32,972 nt of DNA, taken from contig JARFPM010000022.1 in NCBI GenBank assembly GCA_030444405.1, forward strand, positions 1 through 32,972. Reading direction: 5' to 3'. The position numbers and the translations under genes are program-made. Each line of letters opens with the position of its first letter. The stretch's first letter is position 1. Below are positions 24,817 through 32,606 of this stretch, piece after piece. The notes beneath the pieces are model-generated. The model was not told where the DNA came from. It searched no databases and saw nothing but the letters and a program-made list of their open reading frames with translations. The stretch comes from Nitrospira sp. (GTDB taxonomy: Bacteria; Nitrospirota; Nitrospiria; Nitrospirales; Nitrospiraceae).

Positions 24817-24984
24817 ATGTTGTACTACGCAGCGATGTTCTTATTCTTCGGATTGATTGCCGTGGGCTTGCATTGGGCTGGAATTGCCACGGTTGCGACT
24901 CAGGGTTCCTGGACCCTGCTTTTGAGTGGGCTTGTATTGTTGATGATCCACTTGGTGGTGGGACGCGCCGGCCGCGTGTCCTAA
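24817..24984 (+). CDS. DUF1328-like (YtjA-type) small membrane protein
   Basis: The 55-residue protein starts 'MLYYAAMFLFFGLIAVGLHW' and has two hydrophobic spans, matching the short DUF1328/YtjA family pattern ('MLYWA.vFl.iAliA..lgf.GiA'). It ends with a short basic tail. AAGGA lies about nine bases before the ATG. A second copy on the other strand at 28104-28271 shares much of the sequence. DUF1328 proteins are inner-membrane proteins of unknown role that are often found among stress-response genes. Confidence 0.7.
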   Translation: MLYYAAMFLFFGLIAVGLHWAGIATVATQGSWTLLLSGLVLLMIHLVVGRAGRVS

Positions 24985-25027
24985 CCGATCAGATCCACCG
25001 CAGAGATTCACGAGTGAGAGAGGGGTT

Positions 25028-25252
25028 ATGACAACAGAAGAACAAATCTCGAGGATGAAGAAAGCGATTGCTCAGGCCATCAAGGTGATGGGAGACCGGT
25101 TTGGATCGACGGAGCAGGATGTCGAAAGGGCCATCCAGGAGCTGAAGGCGTCGACGCAAGGGTCGCCGGAGCCGAGTCCTTCCGTGAAAACCGTGCCGGG
25201 GTCAGGCAGCCAGTCCCCTCAGGCTACGCAAGCCACCATTGAGACGCAATAG
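25028..25252 (+). CDS. Small hypothetical protein with helical N-terminus
   Basis: The 74-residue ORF starts after AGAGAGGGGTT, a good ribosome site. Residues 1-42 form charged helical sequence ('ISRMKKAIAQAIKVMGDRFG', 'DVERAIQELKAS'); the rest is a Ser/Pro/Gln-rich disordered tail. No family was recognised. It follows the DUF1328-like gene by 43 bases on the same strand and is probably in one transcript with it. Confidence 0.55.
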   Translation: MTTEEQISRMKKAIAQAIKVMGDRFGSTEQDVERAIQELKASTQGSPEPSPSVKTVPGSGSQSPQATQATIETQ

Positions 25253-25279
25253 CGTCTGCAGCTGGAAGGAGCATGAACC

Positions 25280-25648
25280 ATGAAAGCCCAAGCCGTCGTT
25301 CATAATCATATCGACATTACGGACACCCTGGCCAGATTGTACCTCTTTTTGGCGCAAAGCATGGATCGCTGTGTGAACGAGGAGGCACGCCTGAACTATC
25401 CAGAGGCCGAGTTGCAGTCCCATCTCGCCGCGACCAAGGCCACGGCTCTGGACATGCTGGCTGTTAATCAGGTGGTCAAGGCAAAGGTGGAGCAGGAGTG
25501 CAATCGGATCGGTTCGCTTGTGACGGCCTGCCTCATGGGTGGGGCCTCTAAAGAGGTCGCGTGGGAAGAGCTGCAAGCGGAGCGGGCCGCGATAAAACAC
25601 AAGACCATGGCCTTGAGTGATCTGCTTGCGGTATTTCGGGCGACATGA
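25280..25648 (+). CDS. Hypothetical helical protein
   Basis: A 122-residue soluble protein that looks fully alpha-helical, with cysteines at 31, 74 and 84. GGAAGGAG lies about ten bases before the ATG. The gene is 27 bases after the preceding small ORF, so the two probably share a transcript. No domain or motif was recognised. Confidence 0.6.
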   Translation: MKAQAVVHNHIDITDTLARLYLFLAQSMDRCVNEEARLNYPEAELQSHLAATKATALDMLAVNQVVKAKVEQECNRIGSLVTACLMGGASKEVAWEELQAERAAIKHKTMALSDLLAVFRAT

Positions 25649-25726
25649 CAGGAAACTGAACAGGGTACGCCGTCTCAGGCTTGGCTCAAGCGTGAAGCGG
25701 CGGGCACAATTACCACGGAGGACAGT

Positions 25727-25939
25727 ATGAAGACCACACCACGGACTTATGTGCTGACGCTGAATTCATCGTCTAAAAAGGGCCTTCGACTGTGGATGGG
25801 GGAGAGTATCCATGCTCTGCGCCATTGCTCGGTCAAACAACTCGGTCTGGCATTGAGAGAAATGCAGCAGAGGGTGGATAGTCTGCAGGCCCCCGTCCCG
25901 TCGTCCGGCGGATCCTATTCGCTCAACCGCGGTCGATAA
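25727..25939 (+). CDS. Small hypothetical protein
   Basis: The 70-residue ORF is preceded by ACGGAGGACAGT, a strong ribosome site. The middle is helical ('HALRHCSVKQLGLALREMQQ'), followed by a Ser/Gly-rich tail ending 'NRGR'. No family was recognised. It is part of the same plus-strand series of small genes. Confidence 0.5.
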   Translation: MKTTPRTYVLTLNSSSKKGLRLWMGESIHALRHCSVKQLGLALREMQQRVDSLQAPVPSSGGSYSLNRGR

Positions 25940-26081
25940 CGTGATGTTCTTGTCGAGTGAGTAGAGAGAGGAGTCGGGAGAGGACATGGAGCTATCTGCG
26001 TGTGAACAAACGCCTCTTGATACGTATGGCGTTTGGTAATAGACTTTGCTGGCTCAATTCCTAAGTAGAGGCTGGTGATAT

Positions 26082-26750
26082 ATGGTACGCATACGAACGC
26101 CGTTCAACCTGGACACATACCTCAGTAAGGCCGAGAAGGGCAAAACGATTCTCTCGTTCCCCAAGAAACAGATTCTCTTTTCACAAGGGGATACGACCGA
26201 TGCGGTGTTCTATATTCAGGTGGGCAAGGTGAAAGTGACCGTCGTCTCGGAACATGGCAAGGAAGCCGTCGTGGCGATTCTTGAACGGGGTGCGTTTGTA
26301 GGAGAATCCTGCCTCGTGGGCCAAACGGTCCGTACGGCGACCGCGACCACCCTGGAAGACTCCCAGATTGTACGCATCGACAAAACCGTCATGCTCCGCC
26401 TGCTGCAGGAACAGCCCAGGTTCGCCGAGGCATTTATGTCCTATTTACTGCTGCACTCGATCCGAGTCCAAGAGGATTTGGTGGATCAACTGTTTAATTC
26501 CAGCGAGAAGCGGCTGGCGCGGGCGCTGCTGTTGTTGGCCCACTTTGGGAAGGAGAGCAAGCCGGAGACGGTCATTACGAAGATCAGTCAGGAAACGTTG
26601 GCCGACATGGTCGGCACGACCCGCTCTCGCGTCAGTTTCTTTATGAATAAGTTCCGCAAGCTCGGGTTCATTGATTACAAAGGGGGGTCGCGCCGGAATG
26701 GCGGATTGCACGTGCATAGTTCTCTCCTCAATGTTGTTCTCCACGACTAG
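26082..26750 (+). CDS. Crp/Fnr-family transcription regulator
   Basis: The 222-residue protein has a cyclic-nucleotide-binding-type beta-roll domain at about 20-135 ('KQILFSQGDTTDAVFYIQVG', 'GAFVGESCLVG'), a dimerisation helix, and a C-terminal winged helix at about 150-215 ('ISQETLADMVGTTRSRVSFF'). The N-terminal cysteines that carry the Fnr iron-sulfur cluster are absent, so oxygen sensing by that route is excluded. The effector is unknown. It lies in the small-gene region and may control part of it. The start ATG has only a weak GAGG upstream. Confidence 0.9.
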   Translation: MVRIRTPFNLDTYLSKAEKGKTILSFPKKQILFSQGDTTDAVFYIQVGKVKVTVVSEHGKEAVVAILERGAFVGESCLVGQTVRTATATTLEDSQIVRIDKTVMLRLLQEQPRFAEAFMSYLLLHSIRVQEDLVDQLFNSSEKRLARALLLLAHFGKESKPETVITKISQETLADMVGTTRSRVSFFMNKFRKLGFIDYKGGSRRNGGLHVHSSLLNVVLHD

Positions 26751-27034
26751 GGTCTCCATCTGATTGTGTTTCTTTGATTCAGTAAAGCTAAGCCTGACTA
26801 CGTTCGGCCTCCCCTCCATGTTGTCATTGTTCCCTACTGAGCAATTGTGAACAGACTGCAGTCGTCCGCTCCATTATGTTTATGCATAGTGAGGTAGTCA
26901 TGGATGCTTCTGGTGCAAGAAGAAGCGTATGCGGAGAATTCGGCCAGTTTCTTGAGAGACTGGGCGTCAGAGCGAGAGGTCACGCCCGTGTTTGGTGTGT
27001 CATATGCGCGTCATTGGGCGCAGAAGGAGGACAT

Positions 27035-27277
27035 ATGGTCTGCCAACGCTGTCGAGGGCTACTGGTATGCGAAACCTTCGATGATTTGAGCATCGAAACA
27101 GACACTCTATACAACGCCACACGTTGCATCAATTGTGGGTATATCGAGGATGCCGTGATGCGGGCCAATCGCTGCCGCAGTTCGGAGCAAATGCGGGCGA
27201 CCCCGCGCAGGAGGGCCAGGACGGGCGACGTTGAACGCATCAAGATTCCCTCGGAAGCGTATGTATCGATCCGATGA
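27035..27277 (+). CDS. Small zinc-ribbon protein (paralogue of the one at 23157)
   Basis: The 80-residue protein has CxxC knuckles at C3-C6 ('MVCQRCRGLLVCE') and at 'RCINCGYIED' (about residues 33-36), then a basic tail. GAAGGAGGACAT before the ATG at 27035 is decisive over the longer frame from 26876, which is not conserved in style. Its layout and residues around both knuckles match the protein at 23157, so the two are a duplicated family. DNA or RNA binding is possible; the function is unknown. Confidence 0.65.
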   Translation: MVCQRCRGLLVCETFDDLSIETDTLYNATRCINCGYIEDAVMRANRCRSSEQMRATPRRRARTGDVERIKIPSEAYVSIR

Positions 27278-27347
27278 GCATTCGCTGCTGCAGCGAATGC
27301 ACCTGGAAGGAGCTCAAACTGTGTCGGGTATTAAGGAGGAGGCAAAG

Positions 27348-27614
27348 ATGAAACTCTGGAAGCACAACGTACCAGGTTTATCCCAGACATCGGCGAGCGT
27401 CATGAACGGTGAGGAGAGTCGTCAGTCTGTTCGCCGCAGGCCCGCCGGTCTGACGATCAGGGTGCGGGAAATCGATTGTATGTTGGCCGATATCCAGGCG
27501 CATATTCAACTACTTCGGCGGGAGAGGACCCATCTGGGACTGGTGCGGGAAGAATTGGCCGGCATGGAAGCCAAGTGGAGCAAGTCTTCACCGTACAAGA
27601 CCTTGTCGAAGTAG
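27348..27614 (+). CDS. Small hypothetical protein with coiled-coil tail
   Basis: An 88-residue basic protein. TAAGGAGGAGG directly before the ATG at 27348 is one of the strongest ribosome sites in the window and fixes the start over the earlier ATG at 27231, which overlaps the zinc-ribbon gene. The second half ('ADIQAHIQLLRRERTHLGLV') looks like an amphipathic helix or short coiled coil. No family was recognised. Confidence 0.6.
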   Translation: MKLWKHNVPGLSQTSASVMNGEESRQSVRRRPAGLTIRVREIDCMLADIQAHIQLLRRERTHLGLVREELAGMEAKWSKSSPYKTLSK

Positions 27615-28103
27615 CAGGCTCTCGGTCGGATCTCTTGGAGTCCACACAGTTTGAAGACCTCCAAGGCGAGCGGAGAGTGGAAGAGGAGCCGGGAGCTGCG
27701 CAGACGGACAATGAAGGAGAGCTGGCAGGTGCGCCACTCCTTAGCCCTCCTTAAACAGCGTGTCTTCAAGGTTCTGGTGCCCTCTTTTCGGCAACTTCAA
27801 ACACTGACGCCTCTGCAGCCGTCACCAGATCTTTCCCCATGTCTCTAGGCATTGGTCTCGTCGGAGAAACCTGCTTGTCCAGCACTGTGTCGAGAAAAAT
27901 GACTCGCCCAGGTTGGGCCCTTTTGTTGATCCAGCGAACGTATCGCCTGCATTGATAGCTGTTTCGCTTGACGTGATGAATGCAGCTCATTTTGAGCAAT
28001 TGACGAGGGGCGGCAATGCAACGCCGCCCCTCTGTGACGCCTAAGCTGGGCTAGAAAAACTCATCATAGAGTGCCCCGTTCCAGTTCAAGAGAATCCTGC
28101 CGG
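27615..28103. other. gene-free region with a GC-rich hairpin
   Basis: No ORF here is convincing; a minus-strand frame at 27766-27999 lacks a good start and ribosome site. A perfect 10-base stem (GAGGGGCGGC at 28005-28014 with 28023-28032, loop of eight) lies about 70 bases after the stop of the minus-strand DUF1328-like gene. It may end that transcript, although no T-run follows on either strand. Confidence 0.5.
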
Positions 28104-28271
28104 TCAGGGTACCCGGACGGAGCGATTCGTGAACAGATGGATCGCCAGCAACACGATCCCGATCAAGAACAGAATCCAGGAAATCTGGACCGCTACCGCG
28201 GCCACCCCGGCCAGATTCAAGGCTCCGGCAATGAGTCCAACCACTAAGAACAACAGTGCGTAGTACAACAT
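28104..28271 (-). CDS. DUF1328-like (YtjA-type) small membrane protein, second copy
   Basis: The 55-residue protein begins 'MLYYALLFLVVGLIAGALNL' and has two membrane spans and a basic end ('NRSVRVP'), closer to the family consensus than the copy at 24817. AAGGAG lies seven bases before the ATG. Both copies share the start, the 'GLIA' and 'AG.A.VA' elements, a central Trp and the 'GIVLLAIHL'-type second span. A 9-base inverted repeat sits 20 bases upstream of the start codon. Confidence 0.75.
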   Translation of the reverse strand: MLYYALLFLVVGLIAGALNLAGVAAVAVQISWILFLIGIVLLAIHLFTNRSVRVP

Positions 28272-28290
28272 ATCGAACTCCTTTCAATAA

Positions 28291-28318
28291 GACGATTCCC
28301 GAGAATCACGGAATCGTC
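28291..28318. promoter_or_regulatory. 9-base inverted repeat upstream of the second DUF1328-like gene
   Basis: GACGATTCC (28291-28299) and GGAATCGTC (28310-28318) form a perfect inverted repeat with a 10-base spacer, just upstream of the ribosome site. It could be an operator for a dimeric regulator or a leader-RNA hairpin. Confidence 0.5.
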
Positions 28319-29051
28319 GATGCACCCACAGTTCACACATCTTATATTCTAGAAATCCATCTGACGGACATTGTCGATGAAACCGCTCCGGGCCTCGCTC
28401 ACCAGGAACCCACCACATCGTGCATATGCCATAAGTCTCCCTCTTCTGTTCCGTTCGACAGCCTTGGATGCTGTTCACCTGCCAATCGACCGTCGGACGC
28501 CTCACTAGGCCACAGAACTATGCTGGACCTTTAGCTGAATGGAAGCTGAGCCCAATTGCTCAGTTTCGAAAAATTAATGGGGGAGGCTAGAGGCTATATG
28601 ACGCGTCCACTGCGCGAAACTCTACAGGAGTCTGGGGATTGAGTCGTGCTGGACGATATTTGAGGAGAGAATGAGGATTCTGTGATGATCGCGAAGGCCT
28701 GGCCACGAATCCACTTCTAGTTGAAATACAAACCACTACCCAATGGTGATTGCCGGCATGCTGGTATCGGCGTGACCTTGTCTGAGTGGTTCACGAGCCG
28801 GCGCTGGCATGGCCAGTTGTTCATCGTGTGTGTGGAACGTCTCGATCTCTTCCAGCGACACATCTCCACGACTCGTAACTGCTCGCAAAAACGTCGTTGA
28901 TTTCAAGCAGGCCGAATGCTGTTTCCTCTCTACTGAGCACTTTTGACCAGACCCTGGATGGTCCAGCAGGTAGACTATCATAGTTAACCGATGGTGGTGC
29001 AGAGCATCATGCAAGATCGCAATCTTTCAAATTCTTACCAGGAAGGTCCCC
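28319..29051. other. about 730 bases without a supported gene
   Basis: A minus-strand frame at 28736-29014 (92 codons, His-rich start) has no ribosome site or recognisable domain. The base composition is more AT-rich than the surrounding genes. The promoters of the CsbD-like gene and of the minus-strand DUF1328-like gene must lie here, but no clear -35/-10 pair was picked out. Confidence 0.4.
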
Positions 29052-29327
29052 GTGAAAAACATTATGATCGCCGTTACAGCGTTTCTGTTTATGGTCGTTG
29101 GCATGCAACATGTCGCTCAAGCCGATGCGACGAAAGCCGCTGTTGAGGATATGAAGGGCAAAGCGAACGCGAATGCTGAAAAGGCTAAGGGTGAAGTGAA
29201 AGCCCTCACGGAAGAGGCCAAAGGAAATAAAATGACAGGTGCAATGGAACGGGCGAAGGGACAAACGAAAGCAGCCGGAGAGAGAATCAAGGGCGAGGCA
29301 AAAGAACTCAAAGCCAAGACAGAGTAA
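29052..29327 (+). CDS. Secreted CsbD-like stress protein
   Basis: The 91-residue product has a signal peptide with cleavage after 'AQA' (residue 24). The mature region is low-complexity and rich in Lys, Ala, Glu and Gly, with repeated 'KAKGEVK', 'AMERAKGQTKAAGERIKG' units typical of CsbD-like stress proteins. CsbD proteins are normally cytoplasmic and belong to general stress regulons; here export is predicted, which is unusual. The start is GTG, with GGAAGG five bases upstream; an ATG four codons later is an alternative. A stem-loop follows the gene. Confidence 0.7.
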   Translation: MKNIMIAVTAFLFMVVGMQHVAQADATKAAVEDMKGKANANAEKAKGEVKALTEEAKGNKMTGAMERAKGQTKAAGERIKGEAKELKAKTE

Positions 29328-29350
29328 ATTCAGTGGAGCGTCTGGTTGCG

Positions 29351-29386
29351 AACACCCTGCGGAGAGGCGACTCTTCACAGGGTGTT
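29351..29386 (+). terminator. probable terminator after the CsbD-like gene
   Basis: AACACCCTG (29351-29359) pairs with CAGGGTGTT (29378-29386) around an 18-base loop, 24 bases after the stop. Only a short T-rich stretch follows, so it is a weaker candidate than the one at 12275. Confidence 0.5.
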
Positions 29387-29571
29387 TCTATTGGAAGGGG
29401 TCAGGAGAGAGTGGTCAGGTTACGCTGTCCTCGGACCACCCGTAGAAACGGCAGCGTCTTCGACCAACCGCTCACCCGCATGCCGATGAAGCGATCGGTG
29501 TTCTCAACACCACGCTCCTCTCCAATCGCTGAAGAAGTCGTTCCGGGTGACTAGGCTGTCGACGGAGAGGG

Positions 29572-30306
29572 TTACGGAAGAATGATCGCGCGCTCGGAGT
29601 GGCCGATCACTTTGAGAGCCGCTTCCAACGCGTCGGCCATCGGCGGGGGGCCACAGAGAAAAATCACGGTGTCAGGACCGGGCGGGGGCAGATGCTCGCG
29701 CAGTATGGCCTCTGTGATGCGGCCCGTGCCTTGCGTCCAACCCGCAGGTGGCTGCTCCAACACATGATAACAATGGAACCTCGCGTGCTCACGCATATCC
29801 TTGTCCCACTCGTCACGGAAGATGATGTCGGCTTCGGCCTTGTTGGCAAAGACCAGAAATAGTTCGACCGCAAGGCTCTGGGCGAGAATCCAGCGAATGA
29901 TGGCAATCATCGGAGTGATGCCCGTGCCGCCGGCGACAAACCCCACCTGCTTCGCCAGGCCGTCTATCCAGTGGCCGCCAGAATTCGGCCCGCTCATCAG
30001 CACGCGGTCTCCCGGTCTCCGTTCATGGAGATACTTCGACACCCCGCCGGTGTCGTACCGTTTGACCGTCAAGTCGAAGTGCCCTGTGGTGCCGGGCACC
30101 GACGACGGCGTGTAGGGCCGTTTCGCCGGTTTGCCATCGATTGTGGCGTGGACGTACAGGTGATCGCCTGGCAGCATGTCCAACGTGGCGTCGTCAGGCA
30201 GGGCAAAGCTAAACGTCTTCGTGTCGTGAGTATCGTGATGAATAGCCGTGAGTTCGTAGGGTACGGGCGTCTTCGACTTGATGCGGGTGACAGGATCAGA
30301 ACTCAT
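29572..30306 (-). CDS. Ferredoxin-NADP+ reductase-like FAD/NAD(P) oxidoreductase
   Basis: The 244-residue protein has the two-domain layout of the cytochrome-b5-reductase/FNR family. The FAD-binding barrel has 'RPYTPSS' at 63-69 and 'GGVSKYLH' around 87-94. The nucleotide-binding domain has 'GGTGITPM' at 126-133 and ends with 'CGPPPM' at 218-223. It moves electrons between NAD(P)H and a protein or haem partner through FAD. The ATG at 30306 has AAGG close by and is preferred to a GTG at 30357. It is downstream of zwf, the main NADPH source of the oxidative pentose phosphate route, so NADPH-driven reduction is plausible. Confidence 0.88.
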   Translation of the reverse strand: MSSDPVTRIKSKTPVPYELTAIHHDTHDTKTFSFALPDDATLDMLPGDHLYVHATIDGKPAKRPYTPSSVPGTTGHFDLTVKRYDTGGVSKYLHERRPGDRVLMSGPNSGGHWIDGLAKQVGFVAGGTGITPMIAIIRWILAQSLAVELFLVFANKAEADIIFRDEWDKDMREHARFHCYHVLEQPPAGWTQGTGRITEAILREHLPPPGPDTVIFLCGPPPMADALEAALKVIGHSERAIILP

Positions 30307-30557
30307 GGCCTTATCATATGAGTTTGAGGGAACCCTCGCAACTGAGAAATCGGACACGGTGGGGGATGGGGGACTGGCAGAGCTATCTCATGAGAAAAGC
30401 AGCCTGCTCCACCCCCATTGCTGTCCAAAATAATCTCTGCGCTTGCCAATTCATATTGCGCGCCTTCATTATTGCCATTTTTCTTCAAAGATTCTTCCGC
30501 AACCGCACGACCCGGCCCAAGATACGCTGTTCGTTCGTCACGGGGAGATCACGCAGA

Positions 30558-31931
30558 TCACACGGATACCAAGGGGTTGTGCCAATCTCCCTCGATGAGC
30601 TGATCCGCTTCGCGCGGGCCCCAGGTATTGAGCTCGTACTCGTACAACGCCATCGGGGTGTCGAGAATCGGCTGCACGACGCGCCAAGCGGCTTCCACCC
30701 CATCCCTGCGAGCAAAGAGGGTGGCATCACCCTTCATGGCGTCTCCAAGTAGACGCTCATACGAATCCATCTGGTCGCCGGAGCACTGCCGTGCGGCCAG
30801 TTCTATTCGCTCGCCCACCATCGCCTCTCCAGGAACTTTGGTCATGGTACTCAAGGCGATCGTCACGTCGGGGCTGAGCCGGAAGCGAAAATAGTTCGGC
30901 AACGGTGGTTCGATCTCGTCCAACACGGGACAACATGGCCGCTTGAACTCGACCAGCACTTCGGTAGCCGTGACAGGGAGGCACTTGCCGGTGCGCACAT
31001 AGAACGGCACTCCTGCCCACCGTTCACTGTCGATGTAGAGTCGGAGCGCGGCGAACGTCTCGACCTGGGACTCAGGAGCCACGCCGCCCTCGCGGCGGTA
31101 GCCACGGAACTGCCCTCGCACGACATCCGAAGGAATGAGCGGCCGGATCATCTTGAGGACGTTCACCCGTTCCTCCCGAATCGATTCAGAATCCCTACCG
31201 GACGGTTGTTCCATGGCCAGGCAAGCAATCACCATCAACAAGTGATTTTGCACCACGTCGCGAATCGCTCCCACTTCCTCGTAGAACCGACCACGACCCA
31301 CCACTCCAAACTCTTCGGCCATCGTGATCTGCACGCGCTGGATAGAGTGTCGGTTCCACGCGGTTTCAAAGAACGGGTTAGCGAAACGGAAATAAATCAG
31401 GTTCTGGACAGATTCTTTCCCGAGGTAATGGTCGATGCGGAACACGGCTTGATCTGGGAAATAGGTGTGAAGTGTGCGGTTGAGCGCCTGCGCGGAGGCC
31501 AGGTTTCGTCCGAAGGGCTTTTCGAGGATCACGCGTCCACCCTTGGCGCATCCGGACTTCTCCAGTTGTTGCACAACCGTTTCGAACATGGTGGGAGCGA
31601 TAGCCAGGTAATGTGCCGGCCGCTCGGCTCCGTCCAGTTCTTTGCGCAGAGCCTGAAACGTCGTCGGGTCCGCATAGTCAACATGCACATAGCGCAGCAG
31701 GCCGCAGAGTTTTTCCCACGCGGCGGGATCGACTTCCCCATGCTTTTCAAGGCTCTCGAAGGCTCGGGCTTGGAACTGGTCGACCGTCCACGCCGACCGG
31801 CCTACGCCAATGACCGGTACATCAAGGTGGCCGCGCTTGGCCATGGCTTGTAGCGCCGGGAAGATTTTCTTGAAGGCCAGATCACCGGTAGCGCCATAGA
31901 TGACCAAGGCATCGGACTGGGATGTACTCAT
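30558..31931 (-). CDS. zwf: Glucose-6-phosphate dehydrogenase
   Basis: This enzyme oxidises glucose 6-phosphate to 6-phosphogluconolactone with NADP+. The 457 residues begin with the Rossmann motif 'IYGATGDLAFKK' (11-22) and carry 'LEKPFGR' (136-142) and the substrate-binding signature 'RIDHYLGKE' (165-173). The length is slightly below the E. coli enzyme. AAGGAGGAGGG just before the ATG gives a strong start. The gene is 48 bases after the cytochrome c gene on the same strand and is followed, after about 250 bases, by the FAD reductase. No pgl or gnd gene is in the window. Confidence 0.95.
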   Translation of the reverse strand: MSTSQSDALVIYGATGDLAFKKIFPALQAMAKRGHLDVPVIGVGRSAWTVDQFQARAFESLEKHGEVDPAAWEKLCGLLRYVHVDYADPTTFQALRKELDGAERPAHYLAIAPTMFETVVQQLEKSGCAKGGRVILEKPFGRNLASAQALNRTLHTYFPDQAVFRIDHYLGKESVQNLIYFRFANPFFETAWNRHSIQRVQITMAEEFGVVGRGRFYEEVGAIRDVVQNHLLMVIACLAMEQPSGRDSESIREERVNVLKMIRPLIPSDVVRGQFRGYRREGGVAPESQVETFAALRLYIDSERWAGVPFYVRTGKCLPVTATEVLVEFKRPCCPVLDEIEPPLPNYFRFRLSPDVTIALSTMTKVPGEAMVGERIELAARQCSGDQMDSYERLLGDAMKGDATLFARRDGVEAAWRVVQPILDTPMALYEYELNTWGPREADQLIEGDWHNPLVSV

Positions 31932-31979
31932 CGTGCCCTCCTCCTTGGGGATACTCTTTCCTGTATTGGCGTCGATGAA

Positions 31980-32606
31980 TTAGTGATGATGGTCGCTATC
32001 GGTCCGTGCTGCCGATGTCCCGTTCCCCTGCAGAAACTGGTCAGAGGCGGTCTGCCCTTCCAGGTCTTTCTTCGTCTTAGGATTGAGCGCCTTCATCTGG
32101 TCAAGTTCTTCCGGCGTGATGTGTGGGAGATGGCGAATGAAGTGGACCAGCTTCCAACTGCCCATGTCCTGTGCGGGGTCACCCTCTCCCCAGGCCGCCA
32201 TCGCGGTGAAACGGATACCGTTATGAATGACCCAGAACATCTCTCCGTCCGACATCGACTGGGTGTCGGCCAATCGTAAGTCAGGCGCCCGCGGATACAC
32301 GTTCTTGCCGATCGCGGTTTGGCCGCTGCCGTCGTTGGCATGGCAGGTGGCGCAGTGATCGGCAAAATGCGCCAGTGACTCTTTCATCACATCGGGATTC
32401 AAGGGAATGGGATTCTGCGCGTTTCGATTCTTGATTGGAATGGCGAGATGACGAATCTGGCGCGCCATGAATACCTCGATCGGATGGGGCTCCGTCTTTG
32501 CGCTAAATCCGGTGGTGAACAATCGGTAGCCGAGCCATCCTCCAACTGCGCAAACTGCGACGAGGCTCAGGACGACGAATGTGAATAGTGTTGAGCGTAA
32601 TGTCAT
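31980..32606 (-). CDS. Membrane-anchored monohaem cytochrome c
   Basis: The 208-residue protein has an uncleaved-looking N-terminal anchor (about 7-30), then a class I cytochrome c domain with one CATCH motif (C85-H89) and a likely sixth ligand Met136 in 'FTAMAAWG'. The C-terminal end is Asp/His-rich ('DSDHHH'). Such proteins shuttle electrons in the periplasm. The gene precedes zwf by 48 bases and may share its transcript, an unexpected pairing of a periplasmic redox carrier with a cytosolic dehydrogenase. Confidence 0.88.
   Translation of the reverse strand: MTLRSTLFTFVVLSLVAVCAVGGWLGYRLFTTGFSAKTEPHPIEVFMARQIRHLAIPIKNRNAQNPIPLNPDVMKESLAHFADHCATCHANDGSGQTAIGKNVYPRAPDLRLADTQSMSDGEMFWVIHNGIRFTAMAAWGEGDPAQDMGSWKLVHFIRHLPHITPEELDQMKALNPKTKKDLEGQTASDQFLQGNGTSAARTDSDHHH

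Noticed and set aside
25986-26039. 17-codon ORF before the Crp/Fnr gene, possible leader peptide
   Set aside because: Good GA-rich site upstream but too short to support, with no codon pattern or attenuator hairpin typical of leaders.
26876-27034. N-terminal extension of the zinc-ribbon protein, adding another CxxC
   Set aside because: A strong SD directly precedes the internal ATG at 27035, and the paralogue at 23157 starts at the equivalent position.
28736-29014. 92-codon minus-strand ORF in the gap before the CsbD-like gene
   Set aside because: No ribosome site, no recognisable domain and no neighbouring gene in the same direction.
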